From: Prevotella sp.
Lineage (GTDB): Bacteria > Bacteroidota > Bacteroidia > Bacteroidales > Bacteroidaceae
DNA: 64,000 nt
Reading direction: 5' to 3'
Assembly: GCA_017428055.1 (NCBI GenBank)
Contig: JAFRRN010000057.1
Span: 1 to 64,000, forward strand
Below are positions 33,971 through 43,770 of this stretch, one piece after another. The notes beneath the pieces are model-generated. The model saw nothing but the letters and a program-made list of their open reading frames with translations. It did no database searches and was not told the origin of the DNA. Position 1 is the stretch's first letter. Each line of letters begins with the position of its first letter. Both the position numbers and the translations under genes were made by a program.

Positions 33971-36382
33971 TTATTCAACGATGGTATATCGGGCAAACTT
34001 GAGGAGCAGTTGCTTGGTTCCCACGTTCTGGAACGATACTGTCGCCTTGGTTTCGTCGCCACTTCCTTCCACTTTGATGACCGTGCCGATGCCAAAACGC
34101 TGGTGTTCGATGACATTGCCTTCATGAAGCGGTTGCGATGAAGGGGTGGGGGAGGATGCCCTGCCACCATTCGTGACGGCATCGTTCACCTTCCGTATGT
34201 TGCCCCCTTGTGCCTGTAGTAGCCGCTTGAAGGAGGGAGAGAACGGGTCGATGGCGGCTTCCTTGGGACGGGGGGCGGTGACCTTGGGCTTGGGGGCGGC
34301 GCGGAACTGGCTTGCCACGGGGTTGCTGTTCTGCATCCGATGGCTTGATTGGCGGAAGTCGTCGCCCAGTCCGTAGGTGGAGCCATACGACTTGTTGGGT
34401 AGGTAGCCGCCACCTCGTCCCCCCTCAAACTCCATCAGCCGTGGGTCGATGTCCTTGATGAAACGGCTCACGGGATTCATCTCCATCTTCCCATACCGCA
34501 GACGGTTCTTGGCGTAGGTCAGGATGCAGTGCCGCTCCGCCCTCGTGATGGCGACGTATAGCAACCGCCGTTCCTCTTCCAGCTCGCGTAACGTGTTGGT
34601 ACACATCGGGCTTGGGAAGATGTTTTCCTCCATTCCCACCACGAAGACGGTGGGAAACTCCAAACCCTTGGCGGCATGGATGGTCATCAGGGACACGCGG
34701 CTTGCCGCGTCGTCTTTGCTTTCGAGGTCGGTGAGCAGGGATATTTCCTGTAGGAAGTCGGGTAGGTAAACATGTTTTTCATATCCCTCTTCTGTCCTTT
34801 CGTTGACAAAAGCCTCGGTGGAAGAGAGGAATTCCTGCATGTTTTCTTGTCTTGAAACCGCTTCTGGGGTGTTTTCCGAATAGAGATCCTCGCGGATGCC
34901 GCTACCCATGATGATTTGTTTGGCAAGCCCCGCCACATCCATTGTTGCCGCTTGGGTGATGAATCCCTCAATGAGAGAGGCAAAGGCGTTGACCTTTTGC
35001 CAAGTGCCGTTGGTGACTTGTTGCTTGAAATAGGGCGTTTGGATGATGCCCCAAGGGCTGGTTGCCTGTTGTTTGGCAGAGTCCAAGATTTTATCTAAAG
35101 TGGTCTTCCCGATGCCCCGTGCGGGGTAGTTGATGATTCGCTTGAACGCCTCCTCGTCATCGGGGTTGTTTACCAGGCGGAAATAGGCGAGGATGTCCTT
35201 GATTTCCTTGCGCTGGTAGAATCCCATTCCGCCATAGATGCGATAGGGGATGTTCTCACGGAGCAATGCCTCCTCAAACGAGCGGCTCTGTGAATTGGTG
35301 CGGTAGAGGATGGCAAAGTCGCTGTATTCGCCCCGCTCTTCCCGCTTGATGCGCTTGATGTCACGGCAGACGATGGCGGACTCCTCCTTGTCGGAGTATG
35401 CTTGCTTGAGGATAAGTCGCTCTCCCTCGTCGTTTTTACTGTATACCTCCTTGTGTATTTGTTGCGAGTTGTGGCGGATGAGGCTATTCGCCACGTTGAC
35501 GATGCGTTGTGTGGAACGGTAGTTTTGTTCCAACTTATGTAATTTGGCTGCGGGGAATATCTTTTGGAAATTGAGGATATTGTCGATGTTGGCACCTCGG
35601 AAGGCGTAGATGCTCTGGGCATCGTCGCCCACCACACATACGTGTTGGTGCTCCTTGGTCAGTTGGATGATGATGCACTGTTGGGCATAGTTGGTGTCTT
35701 GGTACTCGTCAACGAGGACATATTGGAATCGCTGCGCATACTTTTCCCTGATGTCGGGGTGGTCTTGGAATAGTTGGTAAGTGAGGACGAGCAAGTCGTC
35801 GAAATCCATCGCGTTGGCAAGGAAGCATCGTTGTTGGTAAGCTGTGTAGATCCTTCCTATCTCTGGCATTTGCGAATAGGAATCACGGCGGTGGATCTCC
35901 GCGTCCATGAGATAAGCCTCGGGCGTGATTAAGTGGTTTTTTGCCATAGAGATACGGCTGTGTACTGTGGCGGGCTTGTATTTTTTCTCATCCAGTTTCA
36001 TGTCGCCGATGATGCTCTTCAAGAGCGAGCGGGAGTCTGTCTCGTCGTAAATGGTGTAGTTCTTTTTGTACCCGATGCTCTCCGCTTCCAAGCGCAGGAT
36101 ATGGGAGAAAACGGAGTGGAACGTTCCCATGTTCAACCGCCGTGCCTTGTCGATGCCCACCAAGCCCGCGATACGCTCCTTCATCTCCTTGGCAGCCTTG
36201 TTGGTAAAGGTCAATGCGAGGATGTTCCATGGTGCCATTCCCAATTGCAACAGATGGGCAATCTTGTACGTAAGCACCCGTGTCTTGCCAGAGCCTGCCC
36301 CTGCAATCACCAATTGAGGACCGTCAATGTATTCTACGGCGATGCGTTGGCTGTCGTTAAGTTGGTCTAATATGGTTTCCAT
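33971..36382 (-). CDS. pcrA: ATP-dependent DNA helicase PcrA/UvrD
   Basis: An 803-residue superfamily 1A helicase that unwinds DNA in repair and displaces RecA. Seen in order: Q-motif LNDSQRIAVEYIDGPQLVIA, Walker A AGAGSGKTR, motif Ia LALTFTNKAAKEMKERI, motif II VDEYQDTN, motif III GDDAQSIYAFRGA, motif IV QNYRSTQRIV, motif V TIHAAKGLEFPTVFVVG and motif VI RLLYVAITRAERH. The C-terminal Tudor-like tail (GTVIKVEGSGDETKATVSF) is the part that contacts RNA polymerase in PcrA. It lies 7 bp after mtgA, in the same direction. There is no PD-(D/E)XK tail, so it differs from the AddA-like protein at 3230. Confidence 0.95.
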   Translation of the reverse strand: METILDQLNDSQRIAVEYIDGPQLVIAGAGSGKTRVLTYKIAHLLQLGMAPWNILALTFTNKAAKEMKERIAGLVGIDKARRLNMGTFHSVFSHILRLEAESIGYKKNYTIYDETDSRSLLKSIIGDMKLDEKKYKPATVHSRISMAKNHLITPEAYLMDAEIHRRDSYSQMPEIGRIYTAYQQRCFLANAMDFDDLLVLTYQLFQDHPDIREKYAQRFQYVLVDEYQDTNYAQQCIIIQLTKEHQHVCVVGDDAQSIYAFRGANIDNILNFQKIFPAAKLHKLEQNYRSTQRIVNVANSLIRHNSQQIHKEVYSKNDEGERLILKQAYSDKEESAIVCRDIKRIKREERGEYSDFAILYRTNSQSRSFEEALLRENIPYRIYGGMGFYQRKEIKDILAYFRLVNNPDDEEAFKRIINYPARGIGKTTLDKILDSAKQQATSPWGIIQTPYFKQQVTNGTWQKVNAFASLIEGFITQAATMDVAGLAKQIIMGSGIREDLYSENTPEAVSRQENMQEFLSSTEAFVNERTEEGYEKHVYLPDFLQEISLLTDLESKDDAASRVSLMTIHAAKGLEFPTVFVVGMEENIFPSPMCTNTLRELEEERRLLYVAITRAERHCILTYAKNRLRYGKMEMNPVSRFIKDIDPRLMEFEGGRGGGYLPNKSYGSTYGLGDDFRQSSHRMQNSNPVASQFRAAPKPKVTAPRPKEAAIDPFSPSFKRLLQAQGGNIRKVNDAVTNGGRASSPTPSSQPLHEGNVIEHQRFGIGTVIKVEGSGDETKATVSFQNVGTKQLLLKFARYTIVE

Positions 36383-36389
36383 TGCTATA

Positions 36390-37121
36390 TCATTTCCTGT
36401 ATAAATCCCCTTGTGCGGTATTTGGATCTACGGTTTCTCCCTCTTTCGGAAACGAGGGAATGAACTTCATCTCACGCTCAATGCGCTTCTGTCGCATACG
36501 TGTGTAGGCACTGGGAGCCTTGGAGTTGTATACGCGAGGGTTGGGAAAGGTGGCGACGATGAGGGCGCATTCGGAGCGTGAGAGGTCGGCTGCATCCTTG
36601 TCGAAATGATATTCGGCGACGGCATCCGCGCCATAGATGCCATTGCCCATCTCGATGGAGTTGAGGTAGACCTCCATAATCCTCTGCTTACTCCAAACTA
36701 ATTCTATGAGAACCGTGAAGTATGCCTCTAATCCCTTGCGTACCCAAGTACGCGAAGGCCACAGAAAAACATTCTTGGCTGTCTGCTGTGAGATGGTGCT
36801 GCCGCCGTGTGAGATCTTGTTTTTCTTGGCATTATGCTCTGCGGCTTTCTTGATGGCATCGTAGCTGAAACCATGATGTTCGAGGAAATGGGCATCCTCG
36901 CCCGCCATCGCCGCCACAGGCAGGTGCTTCGACATCTCTTGGAGAGGGATCCAATGGTGGTGCCAGGTGATGCTCTTGCCGTCTTTTAATTGCTGCACAG
37001 AACGAATAACCATCAACGGAGTGACGTATACAGGCATAAAACGGTACAGCACCACCGCCATGATGGTGGAACTGAAAAACAGCGCAAGCGTCCAACGGAT
37101 GAGTTTCTTGATGTAACGCAT
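36390..37121 (-). CDS. mtgA: Monofunctional biosynthetic peptidoglycan transglycosylase
   Basis: A 243-residue GT51 enzyme that polymerises lipid II into glycan strands at the inner membrane. One N-terminal helix (WTLALFFSSTIMAVVLYRFM) is followed by the GT51 motifs GEDAHFLEHHGFSYDAIKK (catalytic Glu), GGSTISQQTAKNVFLW (motif 2), KGLEAYFTVLIELVWSKQRI and YLNSIEMGNGIYGADA. Its ATG directly follows the T-run of the terminator belonging to the upstream ompA-like gene, so its transcription relies on read-through or a hidden promoter. pcrA follows after 7 bp. Confidence 0.9.
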   Translation of the reverse strand: MRYIKKLIRWTLALFFSSTIMAVVLYRFMPVYVTPLMVIRSVQQLKDGKSITWHHHWIPLQEMSKHLPVAAMAGEDAHFLEHHGFSYDAIKKAAEHNAKKNKISHGGSTISQQTAKNVFLWPSRTWVRKGLEAYFTVLIELVWSKQRIMEVYLNSIEMGNGIYGADAVAEYHFDKDAADLSRSECALIVATFPNPRVYNSKAPSAYTRMRQKRIEREMKFIPSFPKEGETVDPNTAQGDLYRK

Positions 37122-37123
37122 AT

Positions 37124-37151
37124 AAAAAACCCTCCCCCACGCAGGGGAGGG
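37124..37151 (-). terminator. Rho-independent terminator of ompA-like gene abutting mtgA start
   Basis: On the minus strand CCCTCCCC/GGGGAGGG (37144-37151 with 37130-37137) form an 8-bp GC stem, and a six-T run fills 37124-37129. The mtgA ATG begins two bases later. Confidence 0.8.
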
Positions 37152-37175
37152 CGTAAGTCATTAAATACCTATTTG

Positions 37176-37874
37176 TTATTGGAGTGTACCGTTGTTGGCG
37201 GCATCAATCATAGCCTGGCTGGCATACATGTAAACCTCCACGCGGCGGTTCTGGGCCTTGCCGGCGGCGGTAGAGTTGTCAGCAACGGGGTTTGCCTCGC
37301 CATAACCTGTGGTCGAGCGAATCTGGTTGCTGGTTACACCGAGAGACTGGAGGTAGCTTGTCACGGCTTGTGCGCGTTGCTGGGAGAGGTTGAGGTTCTT
37401 CTGAACGCTCTGCTCGGCGGTGCTGTTCTTCCATCCAGCGTTGTCTGTGTAACCCTGGACGGCGACATCGCAGTCGGTATTTTGCTTCAACACGTTGGCG
37501 AAGTTGGTCAGTGAAGTCTTGGCGGTGCTGCTCAAAGTGGAGCTACCCGTGGCAAAGAGGATGCCAGAATCGAATGTCACCTTGACGGCTTGCAGGCCGT
37601 TGGCATCGGTCACAGACTCAACTTGTGCGTTCTGCACGGCCTGTGCTTGTGCCTTCACCTTATCCATGTGCTTCCCGATCAGTGCGCCAGCACCAGCACC
37701 TACGGCACCTCCGATGGCTGCGCCTACGGCAGTATTGCCTGCTATCTTACCGATGATGCCACCTAATAAGGCACCGCCACCGGCACCGATTAACGCACCA
37801 TTCTTTGTGGCAGTGCCACAACTAATCAAAACTGCGAGACACATTCCCAGTGTCAAAAACTTCATTTTCTTCAT
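37176..37874 (-). CDS. OmpA family lipoprotein with glycine zipper
   Basis: A 232-residue lipoprotein. The signal peptide has lipobox LISC (MKFLTLGMCLAVLISC). Two glycine-zipper segments follow (GALIGAGGGALLGGIIGKIA, GAAIGGAVGAGAGALIGKHM). The C-terminal OmpA-like domain (about 110-225) carries the canonical NLSQQRAQAVTSYLQSLGV and a final RRVEVYM. The cleaved protein would anchor the outer membrane to peptidoglycan. Its promoter is divergent from proS, and a terminator follows the stop. It belongs to the YiaD-like group and is distinct from the TonB/OmpA fusion at 14911. Confidence 0.85.
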   Translation of the reverse strand: MKKMKFLTLGMCLAVLISCGTATKNGALIGAGGGALLGGIIGKIAGNTAVGAAIGGAVGAGAGALIGKHMDKVKAQAQAVQNAQVESVTDANGLQAVKVTFDSGILFATGSSTLSSTAKTSLTNFANVLKQNTDCDVAVQGYTDNAGWKNSTAEQSVQKNLNLSQQRAQAVTSYLQSLGVTSNQIRSTTGYGEANPVADNSTAAGKAQNRRVEVYMYASQAMIDAANNGTLQ

Positions 37875-37919
37875 GTTCAGTATAAATTAAAATGGTTTAA
37901 ATAATTGATTATATTGCTG

Positions 37920-37927
37920 CAAAGATA
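37920..37927 (-). promoter_or_regulatory. -7 box for OmpA lipoprotein gene
   Basis: TATCTTTG on the minus strand, 46 bp upstream of the ATG, within the divergent region shared with proS. Confidence 0.5.
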
Positions 37928-37970
37928 ATTGTTTTTTCTTCTTTCACGACAAAATCCAACATTTTTTTTG

Positions 37971-37978
37971 TAATTTTG
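37971..37978 (+). promoter_or_regulatory. -7 box for proS operon
   Basis: TAATTTTG, about 98 bp before the proS ATG at 38077. It may head the whole plus-strand run to 46609. Confidence 0.5.
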
Positions 37979-38076
37979 CGCCAAAATTTACGTATATTAT
38001 AGGATATAACGGGAAATAACAAGACAAAAGAAGTGTGTAAACGTTGTTTTCCTTTCGACTAACAACATCGAAGATT

Positions 38077-39558
38077 ATGGCAAAAGAATTAAAAGACCTA
38101 ACGAAACGGGCTGAGAATTACAGCCAATGGTACAATGACTTGATAGTGAAAGCAGACCTTGCGGAACAGTCCGCCGTGCGCGGGTGTATGGTCATCAAGC
38201 CCTATGGCTATGCCATCTGGGAGAAGATGCAGCAACAATTAGACAAGATGTTCAAGGAGACGGGTGTGCAGAATGCCTATTTCCCCCTGTTGATTCCCAA
38301 GTCGTTCCTGTCAAGGGAGGCAGAGCATGTGGAGGGCTTCGCCAAGGAGTGTGCCGTGGTGACCCACTACCGCCTTCGTGCCAAGGAGGATAAGAGTGGT
38401 GTGGAGGTGGATCCCGCTGCCCGCTTGGATGAGGAATTGATTATCCGTCCGACCTCAGAGACCATCATTTGGAATACATATAAGAACTGGATTCAGTCGT
38501 GGCGCGACCTGCCGTTGCTTTGCAACCAGTGGTGCAACGTGATGCGCTGGGAGATGCGTACCCGTCCGTTCCTCCGCACGTCGGAATTCCTGTGGCAGGA
38601 GGGGCATACCGCCCATGCCACGAAAGAGGAGGCGGAGGCAGAAGCCAAGCTGATGTTGAAAGTCTATGCCGAGTTTGCCGAGAAGTGGATGGCTGTTCCA
38701 GTATTGCAAGGCGTGAAGAGCGAGACGGAAAGGTTTGCCGGCGCTCTTGACACCTATACCATCGAGGCGATGATGCAAGACGGCAAGGCCTTGCAGAGCG
38801 GCACGTCGCACTTCCTCGGACAGAACTTCGCCAAGGCCTTTGACGTGACCTATTTGAATAAAGAGAACAAACCTGAATATGTCTGGGCTACCTCTTGGGG
38901 TGTCTCTACCCGATTGATAGGAGCCTTGATCATGACCCATTCCGATGACAATGGTCTCGTGTTGCCACCGCGCCTCGCGCCCATCCAGGTGGTGATTGTG
39001 CCGATTACCAAAGGAACAGAGCAATTGGCTGCCATCACGGAGCGGCTTACGCCTATCATTAACGAGTTGCGTGAGGCTGGCATCAGCGTGAAATATGACG
39101 ATGCAGATAACAAACGTCCCGGCTTCAAGTTTGCCGACTATGAGTTGAAGGGCGTACCCGTGCGTCTCGTCATGGGTGGTCGTGACTTGGAGAACGGCAC
39201 GATAGAGGTGATGCGTCGTGACACGTTGGAGAAAGAGACGGTCTCTCTCGACGGTATTGTGGGGTATGTAGAGAAACTATTGGACGAGATTCAGGCCAAT
39301 ATCTTCGAGAAAGCCCGCAAGTATCGTAATGAGCGTGTCTATGAATGTGACAATTATGAGGAGTTCAAGGAGCGCATCAAAGATGGTGGGTTCTTCCTCT
39401 GCCATTGGGATGGCACCGCAGAGACGGAGGCGAAGATCAAGGAAGAGACCCAGGCAACCATCCGTTGTGTGCCTTTCGCTTACGAACAGACCCCGGGCAT
39501 TGACATGGTGAGTGGCAAACCCGCCACCTGTCGTGTCATCATTGCCCGCAGCTATTGA
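38077..39558 (+). CDS. proS: Prolyl-tRNA synthetase, archaeal/eukaryal-type
   Basis: A 493-residue class II synthetase that charges tRNA-Pro. It starts [20 protein letters not shown] and shows motif 2 ([20 protein letters not shown]), RPTSETIIW, and the ATP-site loop [20 protein letters not shown]. It lacks the insertion/editing domain of the bacterial long form, which fits the short archaeal-type enzyme found in Bacteroidetes. ATG at 38077 gives the conserved N-terminus; a longer in-frame start is not supported. Its TGA overlaps the next ATG by one base, making it the head of a tightly packed set. Confidence 0.92.
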   Translation: MAKELKDLTKRAENYSQWYNDLIVKADLAEQSAVRGCMVIKPYGYAIWEKMQQQLDKMFKETGVQNAYFPLLIPKSFLSREAEHVEGFAKECAVVTHYRLRAKEDKSGVEVDPAARLDEELIIRPTSETIIWNTYKNWIQSWRDLPLLCNQWCNVMRWEMRTRPFLRTSEFLWQEGHTAHATKEEAEAEAKLMLKVYAEFAEKWMAVPVLQGVKSETERFAGALDTYTIEAMMQDGKALQSGTSHFLGQNFAKAFDVTYLNKENKPEYVWATSWGVSTRLIGALIMTHSDDNGLVLPPRLAPIQVVIVPITKGTEQLAAITERLTPIINELREAGISVKYDDADNKRPGFKFADYELKGVPVRLVMGGRDLENGTIEVMRRDTLEKETVSLDGIVGYVEKLLDEIQANIFEKARKYRNERVYECDNYEEFKERIKDGGFFLCHWDGTAETEAKIKEETQATIRCVPFAYEQTPGIDMVSGKPATCRVIIARSY

Positions 39559-40376
39559 TGCAAGTGAAAAGTCTTCTTGGTATGAGAAACATCGTGTGGG
39601 CATTCCTTGGTGGGATGTTGCTTTGCGCTTGCGGCGGCGATAAGGCGACGGCACGGTTTGGTGGAGTAGAGTTTGACAGCGTTGTCATTGACTCTATGGT
39701 TAGTCTTGGCAAGTCGAAAGATGCCCCCAAGTGCGAGGTGAAGTTGAGCATCCAATATGCCAAGGGCGACAAAGCCCAACAGTTGAACGACACCTTATTA
39801 CGTTCAGGTATCCTTGTGCCCGACTATTTCTCAATGAACAACGGGAAGTTGGATGTTAGGCAAGTGGCAGATTCCTTTGTTTGCAAGTATCTTTCTGACT
39901 ACGTGAGGGACTACGGAAAACTCTATCAGGAAGACACGGAGCATGGTGCGTCGTACAATTGCCAATACTTTGTGCGTACAGAGACCCGCAATGGCGGTGA
40001 CAATGTGTTGAATTACATTGCTCATGTCTATCTTTTTGGCGGTGGCGAACACGGCATCACGCAAACCATCGTGAGGAATTTTAATGTCAAGACGGGGCAT
40101 CTGTACACTCTCGATGATGTGTTTGTGTCTGGATATGAGGCTTTCGTCAAGGAGAAAATCATTGATAAGTTGGCAGAGAAATATGACGTGAAGTCGTTGG
40201 ATGGGTTGAGGGAGAAATTCATCTTTGCCGATGGCAATGTCTATATTACCGATAATTTCATCCTCGATGACGACCGTCTGACTTTCATTTATTGTGAAGA
40301 CGAGATTGCACCGCATGACTTGGGCGAGATTCGGGTGGAGTTTGACAAGGGAGACTTGAAGAAATATATGAGATAA
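39558..40376 (+). CDS. DUF3298 (RsiV-like) lipoprotein
   Basis: A 272-residue protein with lipoprotein signal (MRNIVWAFLGGMLLCAC). It carries two domains: DUF4163-like (about 40-130) and DUF3298 (about 145-270), recognised by NYIAHVYLFGGGEHGITQTI, FNVKTGHLYTLDDVF and LTFIYCEDEIAPHDLGEIRV. The same pair of domains is found in the RsiV lysozyme-binding anti-sigma factor, but this protein has no cytoplasmic sigma-binding end. A role in lysozyme or cell-wall sensing is therefore speculative. It overlaps proS by one base and touches rsmG with no gap. Confidence 0.75.
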   Translation: MQVKSLLGMRNIVWAFLGGMLLCACGGDKATARFGGVEFDSVVIDSMVSLGKSKDAPKCEVKLSIQYAKGDKAQQLNDTLLRSGILVPDYFSMNNGKLDVRQVADSFVCKYLSDYVRDYGKLYQEDTEHGASYNCQYFVRTETRNGGDNVLNYIAHVYLFGGGEHGITQTIVRNFNVKTGHLYTLDDVFVSGYEAFVKEKIIDKLAEKYDVKSLDGLREKFIFADGNVYITDNFILDDDRLTFIYCEDEIAPHDLGEIRVEFDKGDLKKYMR

Positions 40377-41003
40377 ATGGACGAGTTATTGCATTATTTT
40401 CCATATCTGACCGAAACGCAGAGAGGGCAATTTATGGCTCTCGACGCACTCTACAGAGATTGGAATGCCAAAATCAACGTGATTTCCCGTAAGGATATTG
40501 ACAATCTCTACGTACATCATGTGCTGCATTCGTTGGCAATAGCCAAGGCGTTGCGCTTCAATGACGGCACGAGAATCCTGGATTTGGGCACTGGAGGCGG
40601 CTTTCCCGGCATCCCCCTTGCCATCCTGTTTCCCAATTGCCAGTTCAAACTCATTGATGGGACGGGCAAGAAGATTCTCGTCACGACTGAAATCGCCCAT
40701 GCGATTGGCTTGGGAAATGTGGTCGCGGAACAGTTGCGAGGGGAGGAAGAGAAGGGTAAATTCGACTTTGTGGTGAGTCGCGCGGTGATGCCGTTGCCAG
40801 ACTTGGTGAAGATGGTACGCAAGAATATCTCCTCAAAGAATCGTAATGCCATGGTCAATGGCGTGTTTTGCCTCAAGGGAGGCAAGGTGGACGACGAGGT
40901 GAAGCCCTTCAAGAAAGACGTTGAGGTGACTCCCATCAGCAATTGGTTTGGCGAGGAATGGTTTGAAGAGAAGAATGTCATCTATGTCCCTATATATAAA
41001 TAA
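40377..41003 (+). CDS. rsmG: 16S rRNA (guanine-N7)-methyltransferase RsmG
   Basis: A 208-residue SAM-dependent methyltransferase for G527 of 16S rRNA. Motifs seen: FMALDALYRDWNAKINVISR (N-terminal signature), HHVLHSLAI, the SAM-binding ILDLGTGGGFPGIPLAILFP, and VSRAVMPLPDLV. The ATG follows the previous stop codon without a gap. Loss of this enzyme gives low-level streptomycin resistance in other bacteria, which is known for the family and not seen here. Confidence 0.93.
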   Translation: MDELLHYFPYLTETQRGQFMALDALYRDWNAKINVISRKDIDNLYVHHVLHSLAIAKALRFNDGTRILDLGTGGGFPGIPLAILFPNCQFKLIDGTGKKILVTTEIAHAIGLGNVVAEQLRGEEEKGKFDFVVSRAVMPLPDLVKMVRKNISSKNRNAMVNGVFCLKGGKVDDEVKPFKKDVEVTPISNWFGEEWFEEKNVIYVPIYK

Positions 41004-41012
41004 GGTGTAAGA

Positions 41013-41657
41013 ATGCTGACTATCCAGAAGTTTGTTTGTAATATGTTGCAGGAGAATTGCTACGTCGTGAGCGATTCCACACGAGAGTGTGTCATTATAG
41101 ACTGTGGGGCATATTATCCGGAAGAACGGCAAGCCATCGTCAACTATATCCGTGAGAACCAATTGGTGCCGAAACACCTGTTGGCAACCCACGGTCATCT
41201 CGACCATATCTTTGGCATCAATACCATATTTGAAGAGTATGGGTTGAAGGTCGAGGTACACCATGCTGACGAACAATATGCCAGTCATCCCAAGGAGCAG
41301 GCAGAGAATTTCTTTGGGATGCACCTCAAATACGATTTCCCCCCGGTGGGTAAACTGCTCTCCGACGGCGACATCATCACCTTCGGCGACCATCAGTTGC
41401 AGGTCATAGAGACACCAGGACATTCCCAAGGGAGCGTGTTTTTCTATTGCAAGGATGAGAAAGTGGCTTTCTCTGGCGATACGCTCTTCCGCTATTCGAT
41501 AGGTCGCACCGACCTTGGTGGTGGATCGATGTTCATGATTATCCAAAGTTTGCGCATGGTGTCACAACTTCCCGATGATGTGAAAGTATACCCTGGGCAT
41601 GGCGACAGCACCACGATAGGAGAGGAATGTGCGCATAATCCCTATATTGACAGGTAA
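41013..41657 (+). CDS. MBL-fold metallo-hydrolase, glyoxalase II-like
   Basis: A 214-residue metallo-beta-lactamase fold hydrolase. The metal-binding THGHLDHIFG lies near residue 55, and further metal ligands come from TPGHSQGSVFFY, FSGDTLFRYSIGRTDLGGGS and YPGHGDSTTIGEE. The order matches the YcbL/GloB-like group, which hydrolyses thioesters such as lactoylglutathione or related substrates. Since Bacteroidetes mostly lack glutathione, the substrate is unsure. It starts 9 bp after rsmG, and ruvC starts 22 bp after its stop. Confidence 0.85.
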   Translation: MLTIQKFVCNMLQENCYVVSDSTRECVIIDCGAYYPEERQAIVNYIRENQLVPKHLLATHGHLDHIFGINTIFEEYGLKVEVHHADEQYASHPKEQAENFFGMHLKYDFPPVGKLLSDGDIITFGDHQLQVIETPGHSQGSVFFYCKDEKVAFSGDTLFRYSIGRTDLGGGSMFMIIQSLRMVSQLPDDVKVYPGHGDSTTIGEECAHNPYIDR

Positions 41658-41679
41658 TCATTGAAAGTTGCGTATAGCT

Positions 41680-42252
41680 ATGGAAACGGAGAAGATTATC
41701 CTTGGCATAGACCCTGGCACCAACGTGATGGGGTATGGCGTCATCAAGGTGGTGGGAAACAAGGCATCGATGGAGGCGATGGGTGTCATCGACCTACGTA
41801 AGATGCACGATCCCTATCTCCGCTTGGGCCATATCTTCGAGCGTGTGACGGGCATCATCGACACGTATTTGCCTGATGAGATGGCGATAGAGTCGCCCTT
41901 CTTTGGGAAGAATGTGCAGTCGATGCTCAAGTTAGGACGCGCCCAAGGGGTAGCTATTGCCGCAGCCATCAACCATGACATCCCCATCCATGAATACGCG
42001 CCATTGAAAATCAAGCTCGCCATCACGGGCAACGGCTCCGCTTCCAAGCAACAGGTTGCGGGGATGTTGCAACGGATGTTGAACCTCGACGGCGATGAGA
42101 TGCCGAAATTCATGGATGCCACAGATGCCCTTGGTGCGGCTTATTGCCATTTCCTGCAAATGGGACGGCCGGAGTCGCAAGCATCGTTCAAGAGTTGGAA
42201 GGATTTTGTCAACAAAAACCAAGACCGCGTATGCAAAGGATCATCAAGATAG
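41680..42252 (+). CDS. ruvC: Holliday junction resolvase RuvC
   Basis: A 190-residue endonuclease that cleaves Holliday junctions during recombination. Catalytic acidic residues are in [13 protein letters not shown] (first Asp), [19 protein letters not shown] (Glu) and [13 protein letters not shown] (two Asp). I use ATG 41680 ([11 protein letters not shown]), which gives the standard N-terminus; an in-frame TTG twelve bases upstream is less likely. RuvA and RuvB are not in the window. Its 3' end overlaps the next ATPase gene by 22 bases. Confidence 0.93.
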   Translation: METEKIILGIDPGTNVMGYGVIKVVGNKASMEAMGVIDLRKMHDPYLRLGHIFERVTGIIDTYLPDEMAIESPFFGKNVQSMLKLGRAQGVAIAAAINHDIPIHEYAPLKIKLAITGNGSASKQQVAGMLQRMLNLDGDEMPKFMDATDALGAAYCHFLQMGRPESQASFKSWKDFVNKNQDRVCKGSSR

Positions 42253-43709
42253 AAGGTGGTGTCAGTAGGATGCCACAATGCCGCCTTGCCGCTCCAGTTG
42301 ACTTTGAGATGTGCCAAGACGAGCATATTGCCATCGTTGGTTCTAATGGCAGTGGCAAGACCATGCTTGTGGATATGCTGGTGGGTCGCTATCCTTTGAT
42401 GGGGAATAGCGTGAAATATGACTTTACGCCTTCTAATCGCCCACTTGTCTCCGACAATATTAAGTATGTGACATTCTGCGATTGCTATGGTGGCGACAAC
42501 GACCGTACCTATTTCCTCCAGCAACGATGGAACCAAATGGAGATTGATGAGGAAACACCTACAGCAGGAGACTTGCTCGAAGAGGCATTTCGCCAAACGG
42601 GGGATGACACGGAAGAACGAAGGGAGTTGCAAAAACACTTATATGAGTTGTTCCGTTTAGATGCCCTTCTCGATAAATTTATCATTCTCCTGTCGAGTGG
42701 CGAACTGCGTAAGTTCCAGATTACCAAATTATTGTTGGCAATGCCACGGGTCATCGTCTTGGATAATCCATTCATTGGACTGGATGCCGATACCCGCCAA
42801 CAATTGAAAGAGTTGCTCAAAACCATATCGAAGGAGAATGCCTTGCAGATTATCTTGGTGCTTTCCAAGAGTGATGACATTCCCGAATTTGTGACACATG
42901 TCGTGGAAGTTCGTGATTTGGAAGTTCTTCCCAAGGTGACACGTGAGCATTATCTTGCCCATAGGAAGCCTTTCCCAACACGTGTACTGTCTAAAGAGAT
43001 GGAAGAGGCGATTCTCTATCTTCCTTATAATGAGCATGAATACCATGCCCAAGAGGTTGTCAACATGCACAAGGTGAGCATCCGCTATGGCAATCGTACC
43101 ATATTGAGAGAACTCGACTGGCGCGTGATGAATGGTGAGCGGTGGGCTTTAAGCGGACAGAATGGGGCAGGGAAGTCAACGCTTCTGAGCCTTGTCTGCG
43201 CCGACAACCCACAGAGTTATGCTTGTGACATCTCTCTTTTTGGGAAGGCTCGCGGCTCGGGTGAGAGCATCTGGGACATAAAAAGGCATATCGGTTATGT
43301 GTCCCCGGAATTGCATCGTGCCTATCGTCGTGACATGCCCGCCATCCGCATTGTGGCAAGTGGGCTGAAAGACTCGGTAGGTTTATATGTCAAACCGTCT
43401 GAAGGGGATTATGGGAAGTGCCGTTTTTGGATGCGAGTCTTTGGATTGGAAGACATGGAGGAGCGTTCTTTCATGAAAATGTCGAGCGGCGAGCAGCGAT
43501 TGGTGTTGTTGGCGCGTGCCTTCGTGAAAGACCCTGAGCTGCTAATCCTCGACGAACCGCTGCATGGACTCGACAATACCAACCGCCGATTGGTGAAGGA
43601 CATCATCGAGACTTTCTGCCGGAGGGATAACAAGACGCTGGTCATGGTGACACACTACCAGGAGGAACTGCCTTCTTGCATCGACCACCATTTGCGTCTT
43701 TCCCGTTAA
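42231..43709 (+). CDS. ModF-like tandem ABC ATPase
   Basis: A 492-residue soluble protein with two complete ABC cassettes. The first has Walker [10 protein letters not shown], signature LLSSGELRK and Walker B VIVLDNP. The second has Walker [11 protein letters not shown], signature MSSGEQRLV and [12 protein letters not shown]. This duplicated layout with no membrane segments resembles ModF/PhrA of the molybdate and photorepair context; ABC-F translation factors are an alternative, but their linker is not evident. It overlaps ruvC, so expression is probably coupled. Function in this organism is unknown. Confidence 0.8.
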   Translation: MQRIIKIEGGVSRMPQCRLAAPVDFEMCQDEHIAIVGSNGSGKTMLVDMLVGRYPLMGNSVKYDFTPSNRPLVSDNIKYVTFCDCYGGDNDRTYFLQQRWNQMEIDEETPTAGDLLEEAFRQTGDDTEERRELQKHLYELFRLDALLDKFIILLSSGELRKFQITKLLLAMPRVIVLDNPFIGLDADTRQQLKELLKTISKENALQIILVLSKSDDIPEFVTHVVEVRDLEVLPKVTREHYLAHRKPFPTRVLSKEMEEAILYLPYNEHEYHAQEVVNMHKVSIRYGNRTILRELDWRVMNGERWALSGQNGAGKSTLLSLVCADNPQSYACDISLFGKARGSGESIWDIKRHIGYVSPELHRAYRRDMPAIRIVASGLKDSVGLYVKPSEGDYGKCRFWMRVFGLEDMEERSFMKMSSGEQRLVLLARAFVKDPELLILDEPLHGLDNTNRRLVKDIIETFCRRDNKTLVMVTHYQEELPSCIDHHLRLSR

Positions 43710-43770
43710 ACCAACATCCATTTATGAAGTCTATAACAATATGAATATAAATCTTTTAAACAATAAGCTA

